DNA of 64,000 bases, taken from Candidatus Pantoea edessiphila (GTDB lineage: Bacteria > Pseudomonadota > Gammaproteobacteria > Enterobacterales > Enterobacteriaceae). Both the position numbers and the translations under genes were made by a program. The stretch spans positions 1 through 64,000 of the forward strand of contig NZ_PDKU01000005.1 of NCBI RefSeq assembly GCF_002933355.1, given 5' to 3'. Shown in pieces: positions 18,778-30,415 of this stretch (position 1 is the first letter of the stretch; each line of letters opens with the position of its first letter). The notes under the pieces were generated by a model. The model worked only from the letters and a program-made list of their open reading frames with translations, had not been told where the DNA came from and searched no databases.

Positions 18778-20526
18778 TTATATTAAATTATTTTTAGATT
18801 GTTGTAGTTGATACATTTGCCAATAATGTCCTTTATTTGACATTAATTTTTGGTGATTTCCTTCTTCAATGATTTTTCCTTTGTAAAGTACTATAATATT
18901 ATCAGCTTTTATAGTGGTGGATAATCTATGTGCTATTACTACTAGTGTGGTATTATGACGTATTCTATCTAACGTTTGTTGTATAGCACGTTCTGTACCA
19001 GAATCAATATTAGCAGTTGCTTCATCTAAAATAATGATTTTAGGTAATTCTACTAGTACACGCGCCAATGATAATAATTGTTTTTGTCCTGCTGATAAGT
19101 TACTACCTTGTTCTCCTAATTTTGTGTAAATGCCTTCGGACATAGAATTAACTAAACTGATTAATTGAACTTGCTCTAATACTTTTACAACAGTTTTTTC
19201 GCTAATATTTCTACCTAAGCATACATTTGCTAATAAACTATCAGCTAAAATTATTGGTTCTTGTTGAACTATGGAAACACCATTCCTTAATACAGAATGA
19301 GTTAATTGGTTAATTGGACGATTGTCTAAATAAATTTCACCATGTTTAATAGGATAATAACCCATTAGTAGGTTCGCAAGTGTACTTTTACCACTGCCAG
19401 TATACCCTACAATAGCAACAAAACTACAAGAAGGAACCTGTAAATTAATATCGCATAAAACATTACGATTTTGATCGTAAGAAAAGTTTAATTTTTTTAA
19501 TGTGATTTGTCCTGAAGCTAATGGACAATTATCCTTTCCATATGTCTGTTTATTGGAATCCATTAATTCAAAAATACGTTCTCCAGACACAACTGCTTGT
19601 TGTAACACTGGTTGTTGAGCAGCAAATTGCACTAAAGGTTCATTTAATCTACTAAGGTATGTTATAAAAGCATAGAGAACACCTATTTTAAAAATATTAT
19701 TTATATATAAGTTAAATAATATTAATAAACCACATAATATTAATGTAGATAACAAATTCAGTAAAGGTCTAAGTAAACAACCATCTAATCTTAATGTTTG
19801 CATCCTAGCCAAATAGTGTAACTTACTAAGTTCACGGATTTTTTGACTAAAACGTTCTTCTTGACGGAATTGTTGTATAACATTCATTCCAATTATTGCT
19901 TCGTTAAAACTATTATTAATATCAGCAAAATAATTTTTCACCTGACGAGTAATAGGTGTACTATAATACTGGTAGATAGCTATAACTAATATAACCATTG
20001 GAAATAACAGCATAGCTAAAATTGCCATTTTCCAATCTAGCATTAACATAGCTACTATCATCGTAATAATTAACGTTGTACTTCTTAGAACTGCAGCAAT
20101 TACCGTAACATATAGGTCTCGTATTACTTCAGTATCATTAGTAATACGTGAAATTATTTGGCCTATTGGTTTTTTATCGAAAGTAGTAATTGGTTGATAT
20201 AGTGCAACGTTCATTAGATCTGTACGTAATTTTTGGATAACATTAATAGCTACAGTATTAAATAAAAAAACCTGCCAATAATGTAGAAATGCTGCTAAAA
20301 GCTGTAAAATAATAACAATTGCTATTAAACATTTAAATAATGTACTCGGTAGTTGGTGTCTTGATACTAAATGATCTATAAAATATGTAATTAGCATTGG
20401 TCCGCTAACTTCAATGATCACAGCAATCCACAACATTCCTAAAGCGTATAATAAATATCTTTTCCATTTTTTCCCATAATATAGCAAACGTTTTAAAACT
20501 GGCCACCAATGTCTCGATTTATTCAT
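18778..20526 (-). CDS. mdlB: ABC transporter half-unit MdlB (SmdB)
   Basis: An ABC exporter half-transporter: six membrane helices in the first 300 residues, then a nucleotide-binding domain with Walker [10 protein letters not shown] (around residue 370), signature LSAGQKQ and Walker [14 protein letters not shown] place the start at 20526 because AGGAG lies about 10 bases before that ATG and would nearly touch the ATG at 20535. The length is about 582 residues (E. coli 593). The signature reads LSAGQ instead of LSGGQ. It pairs with mdlA, 8-17 bases upstream, as a heterodimer of unknown substrate. Confidence 0.94.
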   Translation of the reverse strand: MNKSRHWWPVLKRLLYYGKKWKRYLLYALGMLWIAVIIEVSGPMLITYFIDHLVSRHQLPSTLFKCLIAIVIILQLLAAFLHYWQVFLFNTVAINVIQKLRTDLMNVALYQPITTFDKKPIGQIISRITNDTEVIRDLYVTVIAAVLRSTTLIITMIVAMLMLDWKMAILAMLLFPMVILVIAIYQYYSTPITRQVKNYFADINNSFNEAIIGMNVIQQFRQEERFSQKIRELSKLHYLARMQTLRLDGCLLRPLLNLLSTLILCGLLILFNLYINNIFKIGVLYAFITYLSRLNEPLVQFAAQQPVLQQAVVSGERIFELMDSNKQTYGKDNCPLASGQITLKKLNFSYDQNRNVLCDINLQVPSCSFVAIVGYTGSGKSTLANLLMGYYPIKHGEIYLDNRPINQLTHSVLRNGVSIVQQEPIILADSLLANVCLGRNISEKTVVKVLEQVQLISLVNSMSEGIYTKLGEQGSNLSAGQKQLLSLARVLVELPKIIILDEATANIDSGTERAIQQTLDRIRHNTTLVVIAHRLSTTIKADNIIVLYKGKIIEEGNHQKLMSNKGHYWQMYQLQQSKNNLI

Positions 20527-20543
20527 ACAGCACATGCTCCTAA

Positions 20544-22295
20544 TTAACTTTCATTTGTATACAGCGCTGCTTCTAGCTGTTGATAGCTATACATATCTTT
20601 GTACCAACCAGGTTTTTTTATAAGCTTACTATGTTTTCCACGATTTAATATTTCACCTTTATTTAGCACTAAAATTTCATCAGCTTCTATTAAAGATGAT
20701 AAATGATTTGTAATCATAATTAAAGTATGATTTTTTATCCAGTTTTTTAAATTGATTAGAATTTTATTTTCAGTAGAATTATCAATTGCAGATAAAGCAT
20801 CATCTAAGATTAGGATTTCAGAATCAAGCAATAAAGCTCTAGCTAAAGTAATACGCTGTCTTTGACCTCCTGATAACATAGTACCTCTTTCCCCTACTTC
20901 TGTTTCATAACCTTTAGTAAGTGATAATATATCATCATGTACACAAGCTGTTCTCGCAACATATTGTATTTCCTTGATATTAGCATTGGGTTTACCTAAA
21001 GCAATATTATTCAATATAGTATCAGAAAATAAAAAAGGTACTTGGTTAACTACTGCTAAGCGACTACGCCAATTGTTAAGTTTTAGATTCTTTAACGATA
21101 TATCATGGTACAATATATCACCATTTTTTACATCGAAATAACGTTGGATTAAGCTAATTAAAGTGCTTTTACCGCTTCCAGTTGGTCCACAAATACCTAG
21201 TATTTTACCTGGTTCTAATATGAAATTTAAATTTTTTAATGTCAAATCAACGCTATTAGGATAACAAAATTTGTTAATCGAAACTTGTAAAATCCCTGGT
21301 TTATTTGGTAAAACAACGCTGCTATTATCTTCAACAGAAGCTTTTTCTGATAATATATTGTTAATACGATTCCAAGAAGCATTTCCGCGTTCAACTATAT
21401 TAAAGGTCCAAGCTAGTGCTAACATTGGCCAGATCATTAAACCTAAATACATTATAAATCTTGTAAGTTGACCTAAAGACATTTGGTTATGCCATACTAG
21501 CCAACTTCCACAACCTACTGCTAGTATATTTGATATTCCAATAGCAACATATATTGTAGGATCAAAACGTGCATCTATTTTAGTAACGCATATATTTTTT
21601 TTGCTATTATCATTCGCGATTGTAACGAATTTACTTAATTGACTATGTTCAATGCCAAATGATTTAATCATACGAATACTAATCATACTTTCTTGTATGT
21701 AATTATTAAGAATAGAAAATGAAGCTTGAGCTATTTTAACGCATTTATGTAGTTTTTCACTATAGTAATAAATAAAATAGGCCATTAATGGCATCGGAAT
21801 AAGCGATATTAAAGTCAATTGCCAATTTATTTGAACACTCATAGTTACAAGAACTATTGAGCTCATAACTATAGAATCTACTAAAGTTAATACACCTTCA
21901 CCTGCTGCAAACACTACACAATCAACATCATGCGTAACACGAGCGACAAGATCTCCAGTACGATATTTTAAATAAAAAGCTGTTTGTTGTATGCTTAGTT
22001 GCTGGTAAAAACTATCTCTTAATTCAATGGCTAATTTATAAGATGCACCAAATAATAAAATACGCCATATATAACGTAATATGTAAATTACTATTGCAGT
22101 TATCAACATTAAAATAATCCACATAAATATATCGTTATTAGTCATATTTTGATATGTGACTCCATCTATTAAAATACCGACTACATATGGTGGTAATAAT
22201 TGCATAACAGCAATAATAATTAACAAGATAATAGCGCCTGAATAACGTTTCCATTCTCTTCTAAAATACCAACCTAATTTATTAAATAATCGCAC
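20544..22295 (-). CDS. mdlA: ABC transporter half-unit MdlA (SmdA)
   Basis: ABC exporter half-transporter of 583 residues (E. coli 590). Membrane helices are visible near 20-45, 57-82, 135-178 and 248-300. The nucleotide-binding domain has Walker [10 protein letters not shown] at 370-378, signature LSGGQ at 474-478 and Walker B ILILDD at 494-499. In Walker B the residue after the aspartate is D499 instead of the usual catalytic glutamate, so this site may be degenerate and MdlB, with ILDEA, would carry the competent one. First gene of the mdlA-mdlB pair. Heterodimeric exporters often show such asymmetry. Confidence 0.94.
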   Translation of the reverse strand: MRLFNKLGWYFRREWKRYSGAIILLIIIAVMQLLPPYVVGILIDGVTYQNMTNNDIFMWIILMLITAIVIYILRYIWRILLFGASYKLAIELRDSFYQQLSIQQTAFYLKYRTGDLVARVTHDVDCVVFAAGEGVLTLVDSIVMSSIVLVTMSVQINWQLTLISLIPMPLMAYFIYYYSEKLHKCVKIAQASFSILNNYIQESMISIRMIKSFGIEHSQLSKFVTIANDNSKKNICVTKIDARFDPTIYVAIGISNILAVGCGSWLVWHNQMSLGQLTRFIMYLGLMIWPMLALAWTFNIVERGNASWNRINNILSEKASVEDNSSVVLPNKPGILQVSINKFCYPNSVDLTLKNLNFILEPGKILGICGPTGSGKSTLISLIQRYFDVKNGDILYHDISLKNLKLNNWRSRLAVVNQVPFLFSDTILNNIALGKPNANIKEIQYVARTACVHDDILSLTKGYETEVGERGTMLSGGQRQRITLARALLLDSEILILDDALSAIDNSTENKILINLKNWIKNHTLIMITNHLSSLIEADEILVLNKGEILNRGKHSKLIKKPGWYKDMYSYQQLEAALYTNES

Positions 22296-22802
22296 AAAAT
22301 TGTTCTCATTCTTTTAATATGAATTAATAGGATAATAAATTTTATTTAAAATTTTTATTTAAAAATTCTGTATTTAAGATAAAATATTTTTTATAAATTT
22401 AACTAAATATATTATATAAATTAAAATAAATTATATTTTTATTATATTTCATTAGTTTTTATTAATTTATTATGTGATTTTTTAATTAATAGAATATTAT
22501 TTATTAAATATATTTCTAATTGAACATTAAGTTAGAATAATATTATATTAATATGAATGGTATCATTAAAAGATATTCCAAAATATAAAATATTTGGATT
22601 ATAAATTACAATTTTAATAATTTAAATTGGGATCATCAAAATATAAACATATAAAAATATTTCGTATTTGTTATTAATATTGTAATTACCTTCTAATGTT
22701 TTTAAGATATAAAACATATATCATGAATTATAAAATATATCATGATTAAAATATTTTTAGATATACAAACTAATTTAACTAAAATTTTATTGGGATTAAG
22801 TT
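22296..22802. other. Intergenic region, no gene seen
   Basis: About 500 bases of very AT-rich DNA between divergent mdlA and queC. ybaO and cof, present here in E. coli, leave no recognisable coding remnants. Only short, stop-riddled frames are seen. Confidence 0.55.
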
Positions 22803-23498
22803 ATGAAGCGTGCTATTGTTCTATTTAGTGGTGGACAAGATTCTACTACTTGTCTTGTTCAAGCATTGCATCAGTACGATGAAATTCATTGTATAACCTT
22901 CGATTATAAGCAACGTCATCACAAAGAGATTATGGTTGCCAGTCAATTAATATCTATATTAAAATTAAAAATTCACAAAATTTTAGATATTACAATTCTC
23001 AAAGAATTAGCTATCAGTAGTTTAACAAATGAAAATATATCAGTACCTCATCATCAAGAACTCAAAGGAGAACTACCCAATACATTCGTACCAGGAAGAA
23101 ATATCCTTTTTTTACTATTATCTTCAATATACGCTTATACAGTAAAGGCAGAAACAATAATTACTGGAATTTGTGAAACAGATTTTTCTGGTTATCCAGA
23201 TTGTCGTGAAACATTTATAAAATCTTTAAATAAGGTTATTAATTTAGGTATTACTAGCAATATTCGTTTTGAAACTCCATTGATGAAACTTAATAAGGCT
23301 GAAATTTGGGCACTGGCTGACTATTGGAATCAATTTTTATTAATTAAAGAAAAAACACTAACTTGTTATAATGGAATAATAGGTAATGGTTGCGGTTATT
23401 GCTCTGCCTGTCATTTACGTTCTAATGGATTAAATGTTTATCTTAAAGATCGTTATAACATATTAAAAGAAGTAAAATTGAAAAATAACCTTAAATAA
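22803..23498 (+). CDS. queC: 7-cyano-7-deazaguanine synthase
   Basis: QueC converts 7-carboxy-7-deazaguanine to preQ0 with ATP and ammonia, in queuosine synthesis. The 231 residues match the family. The N-terminal PP-loop [11 protein letters not shown] at 7-17 binds ATP and the C-terminal zinc site [13 protein letters not shown], preceded by another cysteine in LTCYNG, is complete. It is isolated from its pathway partners, but tgt and queA at 48-50 kb show that the pathway is still used. Confidence 0.96.
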   Translation: MKRAIVLFSGGQDSTTCLVQALHQYDEIHCITFDYKQRHHKEIMVASQLISILKLKIHKILDITILKELAISSLTNENISVPHHQELKGELPNTFVPGRNILFLLLSSIYAYTVKAETIITGICETDFSGYPDCRETFIKSLNKVINLGITSNIRFETPLMKLNKAEIWALADYWNQFLLIKEKTLTCYNGIIGNGCGYCSACHLRSNGLNVYLKDRYNILKEVKLKNNLK

Positions 23499-23589
23499 AA
23501 TTGATATAAAAATTTACTCTTTTATTGTCAATTCTAAACCCCCACGGATATTATCTATTTTACTAGAACTAATAGAACTAAATTATATA

Positions 23590-25431
23590 TTAAATAAATT
23601 TTTCTAAATTATTATTATATTTAATACTTGCATGTTTAGACAAATTATCCAGTAGCATTTTAAGTGTTACTTCATTATTGCTTTTTATAATAATACGCAT
23701 TAATTCGTATGTCTTATCACTTGGTAAATGCGATGGAATTACTTTATCTAACATAATTAATACTATATTTCCTTGAGCATCTTCAGTTTGACCCCAAGAA
23801 TGTTTGTTTTTATCAGTAATTGCAATGCTAAATGCTTTTTGGTTTATAGGATCATTGATATTGTGACCAATAAGCTTATAGTTACTTAAATGTATTCCTA
23901 ACACACTTAATGTTTTTATTTTATCTTTAGAGTTTAATATTTTATATGCAATTAGTTTTGCTTGTTGATATGCTTTTTTCCTTTTTATTATATTGATAAT
24001 TTTTAATTTAGCTTGACTCATAGGTTGTATACTTCTTTCTTTATGTTCATCTATACGTACTATAATAGAATTTTTGTCATCTAATTCAATTAGATTAGAA
24101 TTAGTATGTAATATACCATTATATAATATATTTTTTACTGAATCACAATTGATTTCCTTGGGTATACTATTAATACTAAACCATTTAGTTTTGATTATTT
24201 TTACACCTGCAACTGACTCTGCAATTTTTAAAGATTCATTATTTTTAAGAGCAGCCATGCTAACTTTTTCATTAAGTTGAGTAAATAATTTAGTAATGTT
24301 TTGTTGTTTTATTTTTTTTATGATGTTATCGCGAACTTCTGAGATTGGTTGAATTGTACTGTGCACAACATCATCTAGAGATACTATTAAATAACCATTA
24401 GATAATTTAATTATATCAGATATTTGACCCTTATTTTTCAGTCCAGAAAATTTTATTTCTTTAGGTATACTGGAAAGTTCTATCCAACCTAAATCTCCTC
24501 CTTTAGGTGCAGAAATTGGGTCAACAGAGATAGTTTTAGCTAATTTAGAAAAAGACACACCTTGATTCAACTGATTTAAAACATACTTTGCATCAATTTC
24601 ATTTTTAGTTTGAATTATTTTATATCTATTTTTACCTGGAATTAAATATTCTTCTTTATGATTATTATACCATTTTTCAATATCTGATTCATGAACAATT
24701 TGTTTGATATTATTTGAACTCAATTTAATATAGCTGACGCGAAATTTTTCAGGTATTAAGAAATCATTTTTATACTCTTTATAGTATTGTTCGATTTCAT
24801 TATTATTCACATGTTGTTTTCTTGCTAATACACTAGTATTGATAACTGCTTGACGTATATTTCTTTTTTGAGCAATCATATCTGCTAGTTTTTTAATCTC
24901 ATTTGGTAGCAAAAAATCGCTATTCATTATACCCTGAAATAGTTGTTGAGTTGATAATTCTTTACGTAATATATCCGCATATTGATCTGCAGTTAAACCT
25001 AACCTGTTAATAAGAGTATTATACTTATTATTATTGAACTTACCATCTACTTGAAAGATTTTTTGATCAAAAATCACTGATTTAACTTGGTCATCATTGA
25101 CATATAAATGTAAATTATTTGCATAATCATCCAATAATAATTTGTCAATTAAATAAACTAACGATTGTTGATGTAGTCTATTTAAATAAAGATCATTCTT
25201 TATTGCAGTATAAAAATGGTTACCTAAAATTATTTTTTGATGATTCAGTTCATTGTTAAACACTTGTTCTAAATCAGCATTAGTTATTTTTTGACCATTA
25301 ATTTTAACTATATAATCCTTCCTATCATTAATTATATAGGTACCAATACTAGTTAGAATAAATAGCGAGATTGTTATTCCTAAAATAATTTTAGTCATCA
25401 AAGAATTAGATAATACACGAAAACCGGTCAT
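23590..25431 (-). CDS. ppiD: Periplasmic folding chaperone PpiD
   Basis: Inner-membrane-anchored SurA-like chaperone of 613 residues near the Sec translocon. It has one N-terminal membrane segment (IILGITISLFILTSIGTYII), a SurA_N chaperone region and a parvulin-like domain with SFSKLAKTISVDPISAPKGG near residues 310-325. I choose the ATG at 25431, since the frame upstream begins with TTG only and E. coli PpiD starts with the equivalent MMDSLR-type segment. It follows hupB closely, as in E. coli. The parvulin domain in this family often lacks activity. Confidence 0.93.
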   Translation of the reverse strand: MTGFRVLSNSLMTKIILGITISLFILTSIGTYIINDRKDYIVKINGQKITNADLEQVFNNELNHQKIILGNHFYTAIKNDLYLNRLHQQSLVYLIDKLLLDDYANNLHLYVNDDQVKSVIFDQKIFQVDGKFNNNKYNTLINRLGLTADQYADILRKELSTQQLFQGIMNSDFLLPNEIKKLADMIAQKRNIRQAVINTSVLARKQHVNNNEIEQYYKEYKNDFLIPEKFRVSYIKLSSNNIKQIVHESDIEKWYNNHKEEYLIPGKNRYKIIQTKNEIDAKYVLNQLNQGVSFSKLAKTISVDPISAPKGGDLGWIELSSIPKEIKFSGLKNKGQISDIIKLSNGYLIVSLDDVVHSTIQPISEVRDNIIKKIKQQNITKLFTQLNEKVSMAALKNNESLKIAESVAGVKIIKTKWFSINSIPKEINCDSVKNILYNGILHTNSNLIELDDKNSIIVRIDEHKERSIQPMSQAKLKIINIIKRKKAYQQAKLIAYKILNSKDKIKTLSVLGIHLSNYKLIGHNINDPINQKAFSIAITDKNKHSWGQTEDAQGNIVLIMLDKVIPSHLPSDKTYELMRIIIKSNNEVTLKMLLDNLSKHASIKYNNNLEKFI

Positions 25432-25448
25432 AATAATACAACTCAATA

Positions 25449-25721
25449 TTAATTAATAGCATTTCTTAGTGTCTTTCCAGCACGAAAACCCGGTGTTTTA
25501 CTAGCGGGGATAGTAATTTCTTGACCTGTCTGAGGATTTCTTCCTATACGGGCAGCGCGGTTACGTACAGAAAAAGTACCAAAACCAATTATAACAACCT
25601 CATCACCACTTTTCAAAGCTGAAGAAATCAAATCGGTAAATGCATTTAAGACACGACTTACTACTGTTTTGGAAATACCAGAGTCCACAGCAATCTTGTT
25701 AATTAGTTGTGATTTGTTCAC
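25449..25721 (-). CDS. hupB: DNA-binding protein HU-beta
   Basis: Histone-like architectural protein. I set the start at the GTG at 25721: it gives the 90-residue length of E. coli HupB beginning MNKSQLINKI, GGAG lies nine bases upstream, and E. coli hupB also starts with GTG; the ATG codons farther upstream precede the ribosome site. The DNA-intercalating arm carries RNPQTG at 61-66 with P63, followed by PGFRAGKTLRNAIN at the C-terminus. It sits between lon and ppiD in the E. coli order. Confidence 0.96.
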   Translation of the reverse strand: MNKSQLINKIAVDSGISKTVVSRVLNAFTDLISSALKSGDEVVIIGFGTFSVRNRAARIGRNPQTGQEITIPASKTPGFRAGKTLRNAIN

Positions 25722-25841
25722 TGTTAAAATCTCCGTCATCAATTTTGATTAAATCAGTAAATTTTTATTGAAAAAACCTTAATTTCACTTAATTATTATT
25801 AAAGTAATGACAAACAAATAAAATAAAATTTTTCTATAAAT

Positions 25842-28172
25842 TTATAATGGTTTGTTTTCTAAAGCTAAATTCAATACCTCTTCAATACGTTTAACCGGAT
25901 GAATAATTAAATTAGAAATTATATTTTTTGGTATTTCCTGCAGATCACGTTTATTATCGTCTGGAATAAGCACTGTTTTAATATAACCTCTATGTGCAGC
26001 TAATAATTTTTCTTTTAATCCACCAATTGGCAATACTTGACCACGTAATGTAATCTCTCCCGTCATTGCTACATCAGAACGTACTGGATTACAAGTTAAA
26101 CATGAAACTAGTGCAGTACACATGGCAATTCCTGCGCTAGGACCATCTTTTGGTGTTGCACCTTCTGGAACATGAACATGAATATCACTACTTTCATAAA
26201 AATCTATGTTTATACCTAATTTTTTAGCACGAGCACGAACTACAGTCAATGCTGCTTGAATAGATTCTTGCATAACCTCACCTAAAGAACCAGTGTAGGT
26301 GAGTTTTCCTTTACCAGGAATACATGCAGTTTCTATAGTGAGTAAATCTCCTCCCACTTCAGTCCAAGCTAATCCCATTACTTGTCCTATTCTATTCTTA
26401 TTATCAGCTTTACCATAGTCGAATCGTTGTACTCCTAAAAAATCTTTTAAGTTTTCAAGATTGATTAATACATGTTTTTTTGTTTTATCTATTAATAATA
26501 ATTTTACAGTTTTACGACACAATTTAGAAATTTCACGTTCTAAATTACGAACTCCTGCTTCACGAGTATAATAACGGATAATACCAAGAAACGCATCATC
26601 TTCTATGTTAATTTCTTCTAATTGCAATGCGTTACAGCTGATTTGTTTAGGTAAAAGATATTGTTTCGCTATATTTAATTTTTCATCTTCTGTATAGCCT
26701 GAAAGCCTAATCACTTCCATGCGATCCAATAAAGGCGCTGGTATATTCATTGAGTTTGAAGTTGCTATAAACATCACATCAGAAAGATCGTAATCTACTT
26801 CTAAATAATGATCATTAAATGAAATATTTTGTTCTGGATCTAAAACCTCCAGCAAAGCAGATGCTGGATCTCCTCTCATATCAGAAGACATTTTATCAAT
26901 TTCATCTAGTAAAAAAAGAGGATTTTTTACCCTTATTTTAGCCATTTTTTGGATTATTTTACCTGGCATTGAACCAATATATGTACGTCTATGTCCTCTA
27001 ATTTCAGCTTCATCTCGAACTCCACCAAGTGCCATACGAATATACTTGCGACCAGTAGCTCTAGCAATTGATAGACCTAAAGATGTTTTACCTACACCTG
27101 GTGGCCCTACCAAACATAAGATCGGTCCTTTAATTTTATTGACTCTACTTTGTACTGCAAGATATTCTAATATTCTATCTTTAACACGTTCTAAACCATA
27201 ATGATCTAAATCTAATATTTTTTGTGCCTTACATAAATCCTTTTTCACTTTGCTACGTCTATACCAAGGAACTTGAAGCATCCAGTCAATATAACCACGC
27301 ACTACCGTTGCTTCTGCTGACATAGGCGACATCATTTTTAGTTTCTGCAATTCGGATTCAGTCTTATCACGAGCTTCTGTTGGCATTTTCGCAACTTCAA
27401 TTTTTCTTTTTAAAGTTTCATATTCATCTGGAACTTCATCCATTTCTCCTAATTCTTTTTGAATGGCCTTCATTTGCTCATTTAAGTAATACTCACGTTG
27501 ACTTTTTTCCATTTGTTTTTTAACGCGATGTCGAATTCTCTTCTCAACTTGCATTAAATCTATTTCAGATTCCATCATTGCCATAAGATATTCTAAGCGC
27601 TCATTTATATCTGACATTTCAAGAACTGATTGTTTATCCCCCAACTTTAACGGGATATGAGCAGCTACTGTATCTGCTAAACGTGCTGCATCCTCAATAT
27701 TATTTAATGAATTTAGAACTTCAGGTGGAATTTTTTTATTAAGTTTAATATATCCTTCAAATTGATTCATTGCTGTTCGGACTAGTACTGCTTGTTCACG
27801 TTCTTCAATTTTCGGTGAAATAATATATTCAGCTTCAGCAATAAAATGATCACCATTATCAGCTAATGTCTTAATATGAGCACGTTGTAAACCCTCAACG
27901 AGAACTTTAACAGTACCATCAGGTAATTTAAGCATTTGTAAAATTGACGATACCGTTCCTACCGAGAAAAGATCATTAATTCCAGGTTCATCTGTTGATG
28001 CTTCTTTTTGCGCAACTAACATTATTGTTTTATCATGGTCCATTGCAATTTCTAAGCATCGAATTGATTTTTCCCGTCCAACAAACAATGGGATTACCAT
28101 ATGAGGATATACCACCACATCCCGCAAGGGTAACACGGGTATTTCAATACGTCTAGAACGCTCAGGATTCAT
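25842..28172 (-). CDS. lon: ATP-dependent protease Lon
   Basis: Cytoplasmic AAA+ serine protease degrading damaged and regulatory proteins. The 776 residues are collinear with E. coli Lon apart from a C-terminus shorter by 8. The LON N-domain opens with [19 protein letters not shown], Walker A is GPPGVGKTS near 356-364, and the Ser-Lys dyad is S679 in [10 protein letters not shown] and K722 in LKEKLLAAH. It is preceded by a conserved sigma-32 promoter and by the leader AAGAGAGAGCTCC directly before ATG, nearly identical to E. coli. The degree of conservation is higher than in most of the window. Confidence 0.98.
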   Translation of the reverse strand: MNPERSRRIEIPVLPLRDVVVYPHMVIPLFVGREKSIRCLEIAMDHDKTIMLVAQKEASTDEPGINDLFSVGTVSSILQMLKLPDGTVKVLVEGLQRAHIKTLADNGDHFIAEAEYIISPKIEEREQAVLVRTAMNQFEGYIKLNKKIPPEVLNSLNNIEDAARLADTVAAHIPLKLGDKQSVLEMSDINERLEYLMAMMESEIDLMQVEKRIRHRVKKQMEKSQREYYLNEQMKAIQKELGEMDEVPDEYETLKRKIEVAKMPTEARDKTESELQKLKMMSPMSAEATVVRGYIDWMLQVPWYRRSKVKKDLCKAQKILDLDHYGLERVKDRILEYLAVQSRVNKIKGPILCLVGPPGVGKTSLGLSIARATGRKYIRMALGGVRDEAEIRGHRRTYIGSMPGKIIQKMAKIRVKNPLFLLDEIDKMSSDMRGDPASALLEVLDPEQNISFNDHYLEVDYDLSDVMFIATSNSMNIPAPLLDRMEVIRLSGYTEDEKLNIAKQYLLPKQISCNALQLEEINIEDDAFLGIIRYYTREAGVRNLEREISKLCRKTVKLLLIDKTKKHVLINLENLKDFLGVQRFDYGKADNKNRIGQVMGLAWTEVGGDLLTIETACIPGKGKLTYTGSLGEVMQESIQAALTVVRARAKKLGINIDFYESSDIHVHVPEGATPKDGPSAGIAMCTALVSCLTCNPVRSDVAMTGEITLRGQVLPIGGLKEKLLAAHRGYIKTVLIPDDNKRDLQEIPKNIISNLIIHPVKRIEEVLNLALENKPL

Positions 28173-28260
28173 GGAGCTCTCTCTTAATTCTAAATCTGCT
28201 AGATATTAACTACATTGTTTAAATTTTTATAAAATTTATTTAAAAATCTACAGGGTACTA

Positions 28261-28290
28261 ATCATATGGGGATGATTGTTCGACATTCAA
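28261..28290 (-). promoter_or_regulatory. Sigma-32 (RpoH) heat-shock promoter of lon
   Basis: On the reverse strand TTGAATG (-35, from 28290) is followed by CCCCATAT (-10, 28271-28264). This matches the sigma-32 consensus (CTTGAA and CCCCATNT) and the known E. coli lon promoter, TTGAATG with CCCCATATA. It stands out from the surrounding AT-rich DNA and lies about 90 bases before the lon start. Confidence 0.85.
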
Positions 28291-28380
28291 TATTATAAAT
28301 CACAAGAAAAATAAAAGTAAATTATCTTTTTTGATGTTTATAAAAAATAAAATCAACAACATATGTGACCATCTAAAATA

Positions 28381-29640
28381 TTATTTAGATTCTGAGTTAA
28401 TATAAATTAGTGTTGGTGCTGATTTTTCTTCTACTACTGATTGATCGATCAATACCTTTCCTACTCCTTTCATTGAAGGCAAGTTGTACATTATATCTAA
28501 TAATATACCTTCAATAATTGACCGTAAACCACGTGCACCTGTTTTATGTGACAAAGTTTTTTTAGATATAGCTCTTAATGCATTATCGTGAAATTCTAAT
28601 TTAACCCCTTCTAATTTAAACAAAGCTTGGTATTGCTTTGTTAAAGCATTTTTAGGCTTGTATAAAATTTCAATTAATACTTCTTCATTTAATTCATTTA
28701 AAATTGTAATAACGGGTAAACGACCAATAAATTCTGGAATCAATCCAAATTTAATCAAATCTTCTGGTTGACATTTGGAAAGCAGCTGATTTTCATAAAA
28801 ATATTTTGAGTGATCTTTTATATTTGCAACAAAACCAATTTCTGAATTTACCTTAATACGTTGAGCAATTATTTTATCTAGACCTGTAAAAGCACCACCA
28901 CAAATAAAAAGAATTTTTGAAGTATCAACTTGCAAACATTCTTGTTGCGGATGTTTACGTCCTCCCTGAGGTGGTACTGAAGCTAAAGTTCCTTCAATTA
29001 ACTTCAAAAGAGCTTGTTGAACACCCTCACCAGAAACATCTCTAGTTATAGAAGGATTTTCAGATTTGCGGGAAATTTTATCAATTTCATCGATATATAT
29101 AATACCATGCTGTGCTTTTTGTACATCGTAATTGCATTTTTGTAATAATTTTTGTATTATGTTTTCTACATCTTCTCCTACATATCCTGCTTCAGTTAAT
29201 GTAGTTGCATCCGCTATAGTAAAAGGTACTTTTAAAAACTTAGCTAAAGTTTCAGCTAGTAATGTTTTTCCGCTACCTGTGGGTCCAATAAGCAATATAT
29301 TACTTTTTCCTAACTCAATATTGTTTCTATTATTATACAATCTTTTATAATGATTATAAACAGCCACAGATAGCACTTTTTTTGCTAATTCTTGACCTAC
29401 TACATAATTATCAAGGTAAGAACAAATTTCATGTGGTGTAGGAATTTTATGAATTTCTTTATTTAAAGATGCTTCTTTATTATTCTCTTCATAAATAATA
29501 TCTCTACACATAAAAACACATTCATCACATATATAAACCGATGGCCCAGCAATTAATTTACGAACATCATGTTGTTTTTTATCACAAAAAGAACAACAAA
29601 GCATTTTATTTATATTGTCTTTATTCTTATCTTTCATCAT
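28381..29640 (-). CDS. clpX: ClpX, ATPase subunit of ClpXP
   Basis: AAA+ unfoldase of 419 residues (E. coli 424). The N-terminal zinc domain has CSFC and, about 20 residues on, CDEC. Walker A is GPTGSGKT near 121-128, Walker [11 protein letters not shown] near 181-190, and the ClpP-docking IGF loop survives in SEIGFVANI. It lies directly downstream of clpP, 84 bases after its stop, so the two are probably cotranscribed. Two adjacent ATGs are possible starts (29640 or 29637). Confidence 0.97.
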   Translation of the reverse strand: MMKDKNKDNINKMLCCSFCDKKQHDVRKLIAGPSVYICDECVFMCRDIIYEENNKEASLNKEIHKIPTPHEICSYLDNYVVGQELAKKVLSVAVYNHYKRLYNNRNNIELGKSNILLIGPTGSGKTLLAETLAKFLKVPFTIADATTLTEAGYVGEDVENIIQKLLQKCNYDVQKAQHGIIYIDEIDKISRKSENPSITRDVSGEGVQQALLKLIEGTLASVPPQGGRKHPQQECLQVDTSKILFICGGAFTGLDKIIAQRIKVNSEIGFVANIKDHSKYFYENQLLSKCQPEDLIKFGLIPEFIGRLPVITILNELNEEVLIEILYKPKNALTKQYQALFKLEGVKLEFHDNALRAISKKTLSHKTGARGLRSIIEGILLDIMYNLPSMKGVGKVLIDQSVVEEKSAPTLIYINSESK

Positions 29641-29724
29641 TTAACTCATTTTTTATTATGATATATACTAGAAAAAGAGTGTATTAAATTATTTGTATTT
29701 ATATCTCATAATTATATGTTTAAT

Positions 29725-30345
29725 CTATTCACGAGCAGTTAAGATTGAATCTATAATGCCGTATTCTAGTGCTTCTTTTGCTGATAAGAAATAATCACGT
29801 TCTGTATCAATTTTTATTTGTTTTAAAGATTTACCAGTATGTGTAGCTAACAATTCGTTCATACATTTTTTTACTTTCAAAATCTCTTTAGCATGAATTT
29901 CTATATCGGTAGCTTGTCCCTGATATCCTCCAAGAGGTTGATGAATCATAATACGAGAATGCGGTAAGCAAAAACGTTTTCCTTTAGTTCCAGCAGCTAA
30001 TAAAACAGCACCCATTGAACAAGCTTGACCTATACAAATAGTACTTACTTCTGGTTTAATAAATTTCATAGTGTCATAAATGGACATTCCAGATGTGATA
30101 ACTCCTCCTGGGGAATTTATGTATACACTAATATCTTTTTCTGGATTTTCTGCTTCTAAAAACAACATTTGGGCAACAATCAAATTGGACATATAATCTT
30201 CAACTGGACCTGTTAAAAATATCACTCTTTCTTTAAGAAGACGAGAATATATATCATAGGAACGTTCACCATGAGTAGTTTGTTCAACTACTAAAGGTAT
30301 TAAATATTTTTGCATTGTATAGTATCCATTAATACTTTCTGACAC
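29725..30345 (-). CDS. clpP: ClpP, proteolytic subunit of ClpXP
   Basis: Serine protease forming the double-ring chamber used by ClpX. The catalytic triad is S110 in [13 protein letters not shown]135 in IMIHQPLGG and D184 in ERDYFLSA. The length of 206 residues compares with 207 in E. coli. Translation appears to start at GTG (30345), with AGGAG ten bases upstream; an internal ATG at codon 11 lies close to the usual propeptide boundary and would give a protein already near mature size. A plausible sigma-70 promoter (TTGATT, 17 bases, TATTAT) lies between tig and clpP. Confidence 0.96.
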   Translation of the reverse strand: MSESINGYYTMQKYLIPLVVEQTTHGERSYDIYSRLLKERVIFLTGPVEDYMSNLIVAQMLFLEAENPEKDISVYINSPGGVITSGMSIYDTMKFIKPEVSTICIGQACSMGAVLLAAGTKGKRFCLPHSRIMIHQPLGGYQGQATDIEIHAKEILKVKKCMNELLATHTGKSLKQIKIDTERDYFLSAKEALEYGIIDSILTARE

Positions 30346-30415
30346 TAGTGACTATCTCCTAGGTTTTATTTATGTTTTTAATAATATCAATTGTATATCT
30401 TTTAATCAAAGCAAA

